Origin: Actinomycetes bacterium
GTDB taxonomy: Bacteria; Actinomycetota; Acidimicrobiia; Acidimicrobiales; RAAP-2
Direction: 5' to 3'
NCBI GenBank assembly: GCA_021791845.1
Contig: JAJYVT010000002.1
Span: 1-64,000, forward strand
Length of the DNA stretch: 64,000 bases
Positions within the stretch are counted from its first letter, which is position 1; each line of letters begins with the position of its first letter. The notes below the pieces were generated by a model. The model was not told the origin of the DNA and did no database searches. It saw only the letters and a list, made by a program, of their open reading frames with translations. Shown piece after piece: positions 43,258 through 52,609 of this stretch. Made by a program: the position numbers and the translations under genes.

Positions 43258-43334
43258 CTGGTGCCTGGCCACGAGCCAGGTGCCAGCCAAAGACGAGGCC
43301 CCTGGTAACCCCCCTCCGCCCCAGGGGCTTCGTC
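43258..43334. other. Two adjacent strong hairpins, one with a C6 loop: terminator or small RNA
   Basis: Hairpin 1 is a 12-bp stem (43258-43269 with 43275-43286, two G-U pairs) and a 5-base loop. Hairpin 2 is a 14-bp stem (43292-43305 with 43321-43334, one G-U) with a 15-base loop holding six consecutive Cs (43309-43314). They lie between the convergent alkB-like and CoA ligase genes. Read on the minus strand, hairpin 2 is followed by TTT, so it may terminate the CoA ligase message. A possible plus-strand promoter (TTGAGC 43229, TAGAAT 43250) would allow a small RNA instead. The C6 loop resembles actinobacterial 6C RNA, but the first loop lacks Cs. Confidence 0.5.
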
Positions 43335-43359
43335 GCGCTGGCCCTTCTTCGGGTGCCCC

Positions 43360-45108
<1,749 letters not shown>

Positions 45109-45190
45109 TGCCCCCTCCTCGGCTCCGACTCGTGCCGAGGCTACGCCGCCTGCGCTCCAGCCGGAAGGGGGATGGTGTCGGGCTGCCGGG

Positions 45191-45571
45191 TCAGCGCTCC
45201 TCGACGTGCACGGCCGCCTCCTCTGCGGGCAGCCCGGCGTCGTCGGGCTCCCAGGACGCTGTGGTCGGGCCGTCCCCGGGGTCCGTCGCACCCGCCGCCA
45301 GGCGTCCGCCGGGCCGGTCCGGCGGCCGTTGCGGGACGTCGGGCCGCAGTCGAGCCGCCCGCTCTTCCGCCGACTCCGGCCGCGACTCCTCGAGTTCGGT
45401 GGTGCCCCGTTCCTCCACCCCGACCGGGTGGTCGCCGGGCAGCGGCGACCCTTCGACGGCGTTCTCGTCTGTGATCCCCGGCGGCTGTGCCTCGAGCACG
45501 GGGAGCCCCTCGCGCTCTGCGTCCGTCCAGTCCTGGTCGCGCCCCGACCTGTGGTCGTCAGCTGTGGTCAT
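45191..45571 (-). CDS. Small acidic hydrophilic protein (DUF5709-like)
   Basis: 126 residues, highly charged, with no membrane helix. The motifs EGLPVLEAQPPGITDENAVEG, PLPGDHPVGVEERGTTELEE and RPESAEERAARLRPDV resemble the repeated glycine/acid pattern of DUF5709-type actinobacterial proteins (function unknown, often stress-associated). The ATG at 45571 is followed by a consistent acidic frame, and longer readings lose this character. It lies in the same direction as the CoA ligase, 82 bp upstream of that gene. Confidence 0.65.
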   Translation of the reverse strand: MTTADDHRSGRDQDWTDAEREGLPVLEAQPPGITDENAVEGSPLPGDHPVGVEERGTTELEESRPESAEERAARLRPDVPQRPPDRPGGRLAAGATDPGDGPTTASWEPDDAGLPAEEAAVHVEER

Positions 45572-45707
45572 GCCCGGGCAGATACCCGGCGCCCGCCTGC
45601 CGGTACCGGTGGCGCGGGCCTGCCCGGTCAGGCCGGCGGGCCGGCACCGCGCCCTCCTCACCACGCCAACCTCTCGGGGCCCGTGGGACCCGGGCCGACC
45701 GTCGCTG

Positions 45708-46202
45708 TCAGGCGGGGATGCTGCGCTCGACCAGCGCGGCGCGGGCGGGGGCGACGTCGAGCTTTGCCAGGATCGCCATGACCCGCCGACGCTCCTCGGG
45801 GGTGATCCGGTCGACGATCTCCGCCCATGCGCCGGCGGTGCGGGTGCGGACGGTGTCGAGCAGCCGGGTCCCGGTGTCGGTGAGCTGGATCTGCAGCTCC
45901 CTGCGGTCACGGCCACGCCGGTGTCGGACGATCAGCTGGCGGTCGGCCAGGGTGTCGCACAGGCGGGTGGCGGTGGAGGGTGCGATCGAGAGCGCGTCCG
46001 CCAGGTCGATGAGGCGCGACTCGCCGAGCCGCTCGAGGCGGTCCAAGAGCCGCAGCTGGGTCGTGGTGATGCCGCCGCCCAGCTCGCCCAGCGCCTGGTC
46101 GGCGACGGACCGCAGGACAGCCTGCGCGGCGTCGAGGGCGTCGACGAACGCCACCACGTCGGCGTTGGTGGCGCCGACTGCTCGGGGTGCGGAGGCGGTC
46201 AT
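45708..46202 (-). CDS. MarR-family transcriptional regulator
   Basis: 164 residues. It has a winged helix with GGITTTQLRLLDRLE, RLIDLADALSIAPSTATRLCDTLADRQLIVRH and the wing RGRDRRELQIQLTDTGTRLL. The start is ATG 46202; a longer in-frame reading to 46388 has an unstructured Ser/Arg/Pro leader. It is divergent from a membrane protein gene. The intervening A/T-richer stretch 46280-46310 (TTACTCTTGGACAGGATACTC) probably holds both promoters, but no clear dyad operator is visible. Confidence 0.88.
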   Translation of the reverse strand: MTASAPRAVGATNADVVAFVDALDAAQAVLRSVADQALGELGGGITTTQLRLLDRLERLGESRLIDLADALSIAPSTATRLCDTLADRQLIVRHRRGRDRRELQIQLTDTGTRLLDTVRTRTAGAWAEIVDRITPEERRRVMAILAKLDVAPARAALVERSIPA

Positions 46203-46389
46203 CGACGGTCTCCGCGGTCGTTGTGGGAGATCGGCATCGGTCCCTCCGCTCTCACTGAAGTGCTCTCGCTGGTGCACCGGGTTACTCTTGGACAGGATAC
46301 TCCAGCAGGGCAGGTCGAGCGGCTGTGGGGCCCACGTGGCGGATTCCGGCGCATCCGCGGCCCCACCCCGACGGCGTGAGGAGCACACG

Positions 46390-47118
46390 ATGGACGCCGA
46401 AGCCTACGCGGACATGTTGCCGTGGCTGGTGTTCTTGGTCATCGACCGGCGGGCGGGGCTCAGCGTCGCCTGGGCCGCCGGCTGTGCGACGGGGTGCAGC
46501 GTCGGGCTGGCCGCCTGGTCGTACTGGCGTGGACGCCGTGCCCCGTTCCCCCTGGTGGCGCTGACCATCTTCGTGCCCTGCTACGTCGCCGCCCTGGTCT
46601 TCCCGGTCTGGAACGGTGCGATCGGCGTGTCCCGGTCCATGGCGGTGCTGGCCGTCAGCGTCAGCGCCTTCACGTCGCTGCGGTTCACGCCCGTCAGCGA
46701 GGCGTACACCACGCCGCTCGTCGCCCCCGACGTGCTCCTGTTGCCCCGGTTCCGCCAGGTGAACGTGGAGATGACGGCGGCATGGGGCGTGGGGAGCCTG
46801 CTCGTGTCGGTGGTCGGCGCGGTCGCGACCCTCGTGCGGGGGACGTTCGCCTTCACCTTCATGGACTGGGTCGTGCCGCTCGTCATCGCCGTCAGCACCG
46901 TGCTGTGGGCCACCCGCCGCTGGGAGCTGTTCCGGCTCGGGCTCGACAGCGGCGCCGTGCGGCTCGGGACGCGCCCGGACGAGATGGACGCGGCCGAGCA
47001 CGAGGTCGCCGAGGCGGCGCAGGGCCGGGGAGCGGAGGCGGTCATCCGCGAGCTGCCGGTGGGTCGCGCCCAGCGCGCCGCGCGCAGAACGACCCTCTGG
47101 AGGGAGGCCCATGACTGA
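46390..47118 (+). CDS. Integral membrane protein (unknown)
   Basis: 242 residues with about five helices (LAAWSYW, PLVALTIFVPCYVAALVFPVW, VLAVSVSAFTSL, GVGSLLVSVVGAVATLV, FMDWVVPLVIAVSTVLWATRR) and a 65-residue cytoplasmic tail rich in Glu/Ala/Arg. No family recognised. ATG 46390 follows GAGGAGCAC. Its last 8 bases overlap the start of the rhodanese-MBL gene, so the two are coupled. The divergent MarR may control both. Confidence 0.75.
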   Translation: MDAEAYADMLPWLVFLVIDRRAGLSVAWAAGCATGCSVGLAAWSYWRGRRAPFPLVALTIFVPCYVAALVFPVWNGAIGVSRSMAVLAVSVSAFTSLRFTPVSEAYTTPLVAPDVLLLPRFRQVNVEMTAAWGVGSLLVSVVGAVATLVRGTFAFTFMDWVVPLVIAVSTVLWATRRWELFRLGLDSGAVRLGTRPDEMDAAEHEVAEAAQGRGAEAVIRELPVGRAQRAARRTTLWREAHD

Positions 47119-48262
47119 GATGGACGGGACGGCGAACGGCGCCGCCGACCGGCCGGCGGCCGAGGTGGCAGCGGGGGAGGTGTCGGCGGCCGAGCTGGCC
47201 GCCGTCCTCGGCACCGCCACGACGCCCCTCCTCCTGGACGTGCGCGAGCCGGACGAGTTCGCGGCGTGGGCGATCCCCGGCGCCCGCAACCTCCCGCTGT
47301 CGCAGCTCGAGGCGGGCTTCGAGCGGCAAGTGGCGTCGGTGCCCCGGACAGCGCCGGTCGTGGTGGTGTGCGCCAGCGGCATCCGGTCCGCCCGGGCCAC
47401 CGCCATGCTCCGGGCGGTCGGGGTGGACGCGGCGAACCTGAGCGGTGGCATGGAGGCGTGGTCCGGTGTCTACGACACGGCAACGGCCGCCGACGGGCCG
47501 TTGGAGATCGTCCAGGTGCGTCGCCGGGGCAAGGGGTGCCTGTCCTATGTGGTCGGCGGGGGCGGCGCGGCGGTCGTCGTGGACCCCTCCACCGACGGCT
47601 CGCGCTACGTGGACGTGGCCCGCGCCCGCGGCTGGCGCATCACGGGCGTGGTGGACACCCACCTGCACGCCGACCACGTGAGCGGGGCCCGCGCCCTCGC
47701 CGGCGAGCTGGGTGTCCCGCTCTACCGCGGCCCTGCCGACGCCGTGCGGTATCCCTTCGTGCCGGCCGGCGACGGCACGCAGATCCCCGTGGGCGCGGCG
47801 AGCGCCCTCAGGGTCCTGGCGGCCCCGGGCCACACTGCGTGCTCGCTCGTGCTCGAAGCCCCCGGCGGGTCGCTGCTCACCGGCGACACCCTGTTCGTCG
47901 ACGGCGTCGGCCGCCCGGACCTGGCGGACCACGCCGAGCACGACGCCCGCGACCTCCACCGGACGCTGGACCGCCTCATGGCCGGGCGCGACGGCTCGAC
48001 CGCCGTGTTCCCCGCCCACTACGGCGAGCAGGTGGCGGTGGCCCCGGACGTGCCGGTGTCGGCCACGCTTTCCGACGTGCGGGCGCGGGTGCCCCAGCTC
48101 GGGTGGGACGAGGCGAGCTTCGTCGCCTGGGCTGCCGGCCGGGCCGCGCCGCGGCCCCCTCGCTACCAGGAGATCGTCCGGGTGAACACCGGTGAGCGCC
48201 AACTGCCGCTGGAGGAGTGCCGGGCGCTCGAGCTCGGGCCCAACCGCTGCGCCGCGGCCTGA
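47111..48262 (+). CDS. Rhodanese-persulfide dioxygenase fusion (MBL fold)
   Basis: 383 residues. An N-terminal rhodanese domain (LLLDVREPDEFAAWAIPGARN, catalytic Cys in VVCASGIRSARA, NLSGGMEAW) is followed by an ETHE1-like metallo-beta-lactamase domain (VVDTHLHADHVSGA, APGHTACSLVLEA, LLTGDTLFVDGVGRPDL, VFPAHYGEQ). These proteins oxidise glutathione or other low-molecular-weight persulfide to sulfite, with rhodanese handling sulfane sulfur. Rhodanese first and dioxygenase second is the reverse of the commoner order. ATG 47111 overlaps the upstream gene by 8 bases. Confidence 0.92.
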   Translation: MTEMDGTANGAADRPAAEVAAGEVSAAELAAVLGTATTPLLLDVREPDEFAAWAIPGARNLPLSQLEAGFERQVASVPRTAPVVVVCASGIRSARATAMLRAVGVDAANLSGGMEAWSGVYDTATAADGPLEIVQVRRRGKGCLSYVVGGGGAAVVVDPSTDGSRYVDVARARGWRITGVVDTHLHADHVSGARALAGELGVPLYRGPADAVRYPFVPAGDGTQIPVGAASALRVLAAPGHTACSLVLEAPGGSLLTGDTLFVDGVGRPDLADHAEHDARDLHRTLDRLMAGRDGSTAVFPAHYGEQVAVAPDVPVSATLSDVRARVPQLGWDEASFVAWAAGRAAPRPPRYQEIVRVNTGERQLPLEECRALELGPNRCAAA

Positions 48263-48281
48263 AGGACCCGGCCCTTCAGGC
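48257..48281. terminator. Bidirectional hairpin containing both stop codons
   Basis: GCCTGAAGG (48257-48265) pairs perfectly with CCTTCAGGC (48273-48281) around a 7-base loop. The TGA of the rhodanese-dioxygenase gene lies in the left arm and the TGA of the convergent DinB-like gene in the right arm, so one 25-bp element ends both genes and both transcripts. Confidence 0.65.
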
Positions 48282-48782
48282 GCCGAGCAGGCCCCGGACG
48301 TAGGCGGCCTGGCCGGCGTGCTGGAGGTCGTCGGCGAGGACGCTCACGAGCCGGACGCCCAGGGTGACCGGCGGGTCCCAGCGGGTGTCGACGATGCGGT
48401 CGAGGTCCGCGTCTCGGAGCGGCCGGAGGAACCCTGCGGTGGCGGCGTGCACCGCGTCGTGGTAGGCGGCGAGGAGATCGGCGCCCACCGCCACCTTGGC
48501 GACCTCCTCCGGGTCCTGGCCGTACCCGGTGGCATCGCCGGGGAAGGGGAGGTCGAAGCGCTCGGCCCAGCCGTCGGCGTGCCAGCGCTGCTCGACGCCG
48601 GCGGCGTCGGCCAGGTGGTCGTCCTGGACCCGGGTGAGGTGCCAGGCCAGCCACCCGATCGGATTGGCGCCCGGCGCCGGGCGCCAGCACAGGGACTCGA
48701 CCGAGAGCCCGTCGAGCACGGTATGCACCACGTCGCGCACCCGGTCGAACCCGTCGAGGAGGACGTCACTGGTGGTAGCCAT
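48276..48782 (-). CDS. DinB/DUF664-family protein
   Basis: A 168-residue four-helix-bundle protein. Candidate metal-ligand histidines are in LAWHLTRVQDDHLAD, AAYHDAVH and ADDLQHAGQAAYVRG, the layout of the DinB/mycothiol-dependent group. Members are thiol-dependent transferases or isomerases using mycothiol or bacillithiol, and the substrate is unknown. It starts at ATG 48782 and overlaps the end of the phosphoribosyltransferase gene by 17 bases, so both are on one message. Confidence 0.85.
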   Translation of the reverse strand: MATTSDVLLDGFDRVRDVVHTVLDGLSVESLCWRPAPGANPIGWLAWHLTRVQDDHLADAAGVEQRWHADGWAERFDLPFPGDATGYGQDPEEVAKVAVGADLLAAYHDAVHAATAGFLRPLRDADLDRIVDTRWDPPVTLGVRLVSVLADDLQHAGQAAYVRGLLGA

Positions 48783-49470
48783 GCGTGCGACCGTAGCCGT
48801 CGTCGCCTGCCGACAGGAGCGCCCACACCAGCGCCTCCGTCGTCTGGGAGAAGTCCCGGTACCACTGCCCGATGGCGACGAACCCCTCGGGCACGTGCAC
48901 GGCGTCGAGCTCGTCGGCCACGCTCGAGAGCCGGGCCAGCGACCGCGACGGCGCCACCGGTGCGGCGAGGACCACCCGGCACGCCCCGCGTGCCCGGACG
49001 ACGGCGCACGCCGCGGCGGCGGTCGAGCCGGTGGCGATGCCGTCGTCGACGATGAGGACGCAGCGTCCCTCGAGCGGGACCGGGCGCCGTCCCCGGGACC
49101 CCGCCTCGGCGGCCTGCCGGTCGAGGACGTCGCGCTCGTGGGACTCCAGGGTCGCCAGCGTGTGGGCGTCGACGTGGGCCGCCCGGCGGACCTCCTCGTT
49201 CACCACCCGCACCCCGCCCTCGCCGACGGCGCCCACGGCCAGCTCGGGCCGGCCCGGAACGCCGAGCTTGCGCACGAGGACCACGTCGAGCGGCGCGGCG
49301 AGCACCCGTGCGACCTCGGCGGCGACGGGCACACCGCCCCGGGGCAGGCCGAGCACCACCGGCCGGGCCGGGCCGAGGTGGTGGAGCCGGGCCGCCAGCC
49401 GGCGGCCGGCGTCCGCCCGGTCGGCGAAGGCGCCCACCGAGGGGACGTCGCCCGCGGTGCCGTGCTGCAC
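48766..49470 (-). CDS. Phosphoribosyltransferase-like protein
   Basis: 234 residues with a type I PRTase fold. The PRPP-binding loop is CVLIVDDGIATGSTAAAA, and ADRADAGRRLAARL plus VVLGLPRGGVPVAAEVARVL and LVRKLGVPGRPELAVGAVGEGG match the predicted phosphoribosyltransferases common next to erythromycin-esterase or hydrolase genes. The substrate is unknown. GTG 49470 is a reasonable start but its ribosome site is weak. It is divergent from the acetyltransferase gene. Confidence 0.85.
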   Translation of the reverse strand: MQHGTAGDVPSVGAFADRADAGRRLAARLHHLGPARPVVLGLPRGGVPVAAEVARVLAAPLDVVLVRKLGVPGRPELAVGAVGEGGVRVVNEEVRRAAHVDAHTLATLESHERDVLDRQAAEAGSRGRRPVPLEGRCVLIVDDGIATGSTAAAACAVVRARGACRVVLAAPVAPSRSLARLSSVADELDAVHVPEGFVAIGQWYRDFSQTTEALVWALLSAGDDGYGRTHGYHQ

Positions 49471-49589
49471 CTTTCCAGTCTCGCGGCCGCGCCGGGTCCG
49501 GCGGGACGGCCGTCGGCCCGATCGCCCAGCGCTGCGCTCGGGACGTTGCGCCCTGGGCACCCCGGGCGCAGTCGGAGGAAGATGGGGCG

Positions 49590-50216
49590 ATGGCTGACGG
49601 CGCGACTGCCGCCCCGGAGGGGGTGGAGCCGGCCGGGTACCCGGTCGACCTCGAGCGGGCGGCCCGGACCCGAGCGGGCACGGTGGTGCGCGTCCGTCCC
49701 ATCCGCCCCGACGACGCGGCGGCGCTGATCGCCTTCCACTCCGCGCTGAGCGCCCACACCGTCTACCTCAGGTTCTTCGGGTTCCATCCCGTGCTCACCG
49801 CCACCGAGGTGGAGCGCTTCACCCAGGTCGACTACGCCGACCGCCTGGCGCTGGTGGCGCTCGTCGGCACAAGGATGGTCGGGGTCGGCCGCTACGATCG
49901 CATCCCTCGAACGAGCGAGGCCGAGGTGGCGTTCATCGTGGACGACGACTACCAGCACCAGGGCATCGGGACGCTCCTCGCCGACGAGCTGGTCCGTGCC
50001 GCCCGCCGGCAGGGGGTGCGGAGCTTCCTCGCCGACACGCTGGCGGAGAACACCGGCATGCTCGAGCTCTTCCACTCCATGGGCTTCCCGGTGCGCAGCG
50101 CCTTCGTGGACGGCGTCGTCCGGGTGCGCTTCCCGATCGACGACGTGCCCTCCTACGCCGAGGCGCTGGCCCGGCGCGAAGCGGCTCGGTCGACCGGAGA
50201 TCCGGACCGATGCTGA
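49590..50216 (+). CDS. GNAT acetyltransferase, Pat-like catalytic domain
   Basis: A 208-residue stand-alone GNAT domain strongly resembling the acetyltransferase part of bacterial protein lysine acetyltransferases (VRVRPIRPDDAAALIAFHSALS, VYLRFFGFHP, ERFTQVDYADRLALVALVG, EAEVAFIVDDDYQHQGIGTLLADELV, FLADTLAENTGMLELFHSMGF). The acetyl-CoA loop is QHQGIG. The regulatory NDP-forming or cyclic-nucleotide domains of larger Pat proteins are missing. ATG 49590 has GGAGGAAG upstream. It overlaps the deacetylase gene by 7 bases, which points to reversible protein acetylation. Confidence 0.88.
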   Translation: MADGATAAPEGVEPAGYPVDLERAARTRAGTVVRVRPIRPDDAAALIAFHSALSAHTVYLRFFGFHPVLTATEVERFTQVDYADRLALVALVGTRMVGVGRYDRIPRTSEAEVAFIVDDDYQHQGIGTLLADELVRAARRQGVRSFLADTLAENTGMLELFHSMGFPVRSAFVDGVVRVRFPIDDVPSYAEALARREAARSTGDPDRC

Positions 50217-51301
50217 TCATGGCCGGCCCGGTGGGGGAGACGGTGCACGACGGCGGGCCGCACCCTGAGCGCCCCGCCCGCATCACGGCCGTCCTCCAGG
50301 GCATCGGCGACCTGCGGCTGGGCACCGACCTCGTGACCGTCGACCCGCTGCCTGCCAGCCGGGCCGACCTGGCGCGGGTGCACTCCGAGCGCTACCTGGA
50401 CGAGCTCGAGGCCTTCGCCCAGCGCGGCGGGGGCTCGCTCGACCCCGACACGTACGTGACCCCCAGCTCCTGGGACGCGGCGTGCGACGCCGCCGGCGCC
50501 GGCCTGGCCGCCGTCCATGCGCTGCGGGAACGGGGGGAGGGCGTCGGGTTCGCCGTCGCCCGGCCGCCCGGCCACCACGCCGAGCGGGGGAGGGGCATGG
50601 GGTTCTGCCTCGTCAACAACGTGGCGGTGACCGCGGCGTCGCTGCTGGCCGAGGGCGAGCGGGTGCTGGTCGTGGACTGGGACGTGCACCACGGCAACGG
50701 GACCCAGGAGATCTTCTGGGACGAACCGGACCTTCTCTACGTGTCGACCCACCAGTGGCCGCTCTATCCGGGGACGGGCAGGCCGCAGGAGGTGGGCGGC
50801 GAGGGCGCGATCGGCAGCACCGTGAACGTCCCGGTGCCCCCCGGGGCGACGGGAGACGTCCTGCGCCTGGCGCTCGACGAGGTGGCGGCGCCGGCCGTGG
50901 GGGCCTTCCGGCCCGACTGGGTGCTCGTGTCGTGCGGCTTCGACGCCCACCGGGCGGATCCCCTGGCCGAGCTGGCCCTGTCGAGCGCCGACTTCGCCGA
51001 CCTGGCGCGCGCCGTGGCCGAGTTCGCTCCCGGTCCTGGGCGGACGGTGCTCTTCTTGGAAGGGGGCTACGACATGACGGCGGTTCGACGGTCCACGGCG
51101 GCCACGGTGGCCGCCCTCTTGGGCGATCTCGCCTCGCCCGAACAGCCGACGTTCGGCGGACCGGGGGCCGACGCGGTGCGGGCGGTGGCCGGCCTCCGGG
51201 AGCGGGCCATGGCCGAGGTGCACGATCGGACGGACGGAGGGAGCCTGGACGCGCCGGTCACAGGCCCCGCCGGTGCGCCGTCGGAGCGGCGGCCCTGGTG
51301 A
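50210..51301 (+). CDS. Class II HDAC/AcuC-like deacetylase
   Basis: A 363-residue zinc-dependent deacetylase fold. The catalytic motifs are FAVARPPGHHAERGRGMGFCLVNN-type (His pair), VVDWDVHHGNGTQ (zinc Asp-His), SCGFDAHRADPL (zinc Asp) and LEGGYD (loop before the last strand). Bacterial homologues remove acetyl groups from protein lysines or from acetylpolyamines. It lies between a Pat-like acetyltransferase and a universal stress protein. It ends in GTGA, overlapping the latter. Confidence 0.92.
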   Translation: MLIMAGPVGETVHDGGPHPERPARITAVLQGIGDLRLGTDLVTVDPLPASRADLARVHSERYLDELEAFAQRGGGSLDPDTYVTPSSWDAACDAAGAGLAAVHALRERGEGVGFAVARPPGHHAERGRGMGFCLVNNVAVTAASLLAEGERVLVVDWDVHHGNGTQEIFWDEPDLLYVSTHQWPLYPGTGRPQEVGGEGAIGSTVNVPVPPGATGDVLRLALDEVAAPAVGAFRPDWVLVSCGFDAHRADPLAELALSSADFADLARAVAEFAPGPGRTVLFLEGGYDMTAVRRSTAATVAALLGDLASPEQPTFGGPGADAVRAVAGLRERAMAEVHDRTDGGSLDAPVTGPAGAPSERRPW

Positions 51302-51723
51302 CCCGGCGCGCCGATGCCGCCGCCGTTCCCACCGCCATCGCCGTGGGCTACGACGGGTCACCCGACGCCGCTGCCGCGCTCCGGTGGGCGGCCGCCCTGG
51401 CGACCCGGACCGGGGCGGAGCTCCGGGTGGTGCACGCCGTCGGGCTCCTCGAGCACGCCGGGATGGCGGGCGGACCGGCGCGGGACGCGGCCCTGGCGGT
51501 TGCCGCCGAGGCCGGAGCCGACGAGGCGAGGGTGACGTGGCGCCGCGTCGACGGCGAGCCGGCGTCGGTCCTCGTCCGGGAAGCAGAGGACGGGGCCGAC
51601 CTCCTCGTCGTGGGGAGCAGGGGCTTCTGGGCCCATCCCGGGGTGCTCGGCAGCACCAGCTTGGAGTTGGCCGAGCGCGCCCCCGTGCCCGTGGTCATCG
51701 TGCCCCGGCGCGAGCAGCCCTGA
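51298..51723 (+). CDS. Universal stress protein (UspA family)
   Basis: A 141-residue single UspA domain. The start IAVGYDGSPDAAAALRWAA and the ATP-binding loop VVGSRGFWAHPGVLGSTS (G-x2-G-x9-G-S/T) followed by VPVVIVPR are present, so it probably binds ATP. The GTG start is in the stop of the deacetylase gene. Membership in the acetylation operon suggests that it may be a target or an energy-state sensor for it, which is inference. Confidence 0.9.
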   Translation: MTRRADAAAVPTAIAVGYDGSPDAAAALRWAAALATRTGAELRVVHAVGLLEHAGMAGGPARDAALAVAAEAGADEARVTWRRVDGEPASVLVREAEDGADLLVVGSRGFWAHPGVLGSTSLELAERAPVPVVIVPRREQP

Positions 51724-51757
51724 GGCGGCGCAGCCCTGAGGCGGCGCAGCCCTGAGG
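51715..51757 (+). repeat. Short 16-bp tandem repeat after the Usp gene
   Basis: CAGCCCTGAGGCGGCG is repeated 2.7 times from 51715 to 51757, covering the Usp stop codon (each copy carries a TGA). It is probably replication slippage without coding effect. Confidence 0.8.
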
Positions 51758-51758
51758 C

Positions 51759-52433
51759 TCAGGACCCGCCCGCCGGCTCCTCCCTCTCGGCTCGACCGGA
51801 GCGCTCGGCCAGCCGGGCCGCGAACACGGCCGCCTCGGTCCGCCGCTGCATCCCCAGCTTCGCCAGCAGGTTCGACACGTAGTTCTTCACCGTCTTCTCG
51901 GCGAGGAACAGCTCCTCGCCGATCTGGCGGTTGGTACGACCCTCGGCGATGCGGTCGAGGATCCGCCGCTCCTGGGGGGTGAGGGACGCCAGGCGCTCGT
52001 CCTCGTCGGGACCGCGGCGCAGGCGGTTGATGACCCGCTCGGTGATGGCGGGGTCCAGGAGCGACCCCCCGGCGCCGACGGTCCGGATGTCCGCCACCAG
52101 GTCGCGGCCGCCCACCTGCTTCAGCACGTAGCCGGCGGCGCCGGCCATGACCGCCCCCAGGAGGGCCTCGTCGTCGGCGTAGGAGGTCAGCATGAGGCAG
52201 GCGATCTCGGGGTGGTCGGAGCGGATCTGGCGGCACACCTCGATCCCGGAGCCGTCCGGCAGCCGGACGTCCAGGATGGCCACGTCCGGGCGGGCCAGCG
52301 GGATCCGGACCAGGGCGTCGTCGGCCGACCCGGCCTCACCGACGACCTCGATGTCGTCGGTGCTCTCGAGGAGTGAACGCAGCCCGGCCCGCACGACCTC
52401 GTGGTCGTCGAGCAGGAAGACCCGCAGCGCCAT
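51759..52433 (-). CDS. DevR/DosR-like NarL-family response regulator
   Basis: 224 residues. The receiver domain has VFLLDDHEVVRAGL (acidic pocket), the phospho-accepting Asp in AILDVRLPDGSGIEVC, Thr/Ser in LMLTSYADDE and Lys in YVLKQVGG. The linker AGGSLLDPA leads to a LuxR helix-turn-helix, LTPQERRILDRIAEGRTNRQIGEELFLAEKTVKNYVSNLLAKLGMQRR, very close to mycobacterial DosR/DevR, the hypoxia/NO dormancy regulator. The ATG at 52433 is used. No cognate DevS/DosT-type histidine kinase is in the window. Two GGGAC-type boxes lie between this gene and the divergent membrane protein gene, suggesting autoregulation. Confidence 0.92.
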   Translation of the reverse strand: MALRVFLLDDHEVVRAGLRSLLESTDDIEVVGEAGSADDALVRIPLARPDVAILDVRLPDGSGIEVCRQIRSDHPEIACLMLTSYADDEALLGAVMAGAAGYVLKQVGGRDLVADIRTVGAGGSLLDPAITERVINRLRRGPDEDERLASLTPQERRILDRIAEGRTNRQIGEELFLAEKTVKNYVSNLLAKLGMQRRTEAAVFAARLAERSGRAEREEPAGGS

Positions 52434-52484
52434 GGCCTCAGTCTGCCACCCGCGAGGGTGTTCGGGCCGCACAGTGGGGCCAGG

Positions 52485-52524
52485 TCGGGACCTTGGTCCC
52501 TCGGACGCGGGACCTTGGGCCCTC
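52485..52524. promoter_or_regulatory. Two DevR-type GGGAC boxes
   Basis: GGGACCTTGGTCCC (52487-52500) and GGGACCTTGGGCCC (52509-52522) are near-palindromes shaped like the DosR box (GGGAC-centre-GTCCC). They are exactly 22 bp apart, two helical turns, between the divergent DevR-like gene and the membrane protein gene at 52610. Matching boxes occur before the cytochrome b gene at 62686 and 62730. Confidence 0.75.
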
Positions 52525-52609
52525 GTTCGCTGCTCGCACAAGGCGCACCGTAGGGGCAGAGCGAACGCCACGGGGCGCCGCCGAGAAAGACCCGACAAGG
52601 GGGCAGACC

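Noticed and set aside
46280-46310. Operator for the second MarR regulator
   Set aside because: Only partial direct ACTC repeats can be seen. There is no convincing inverted repeat, so no site is called.
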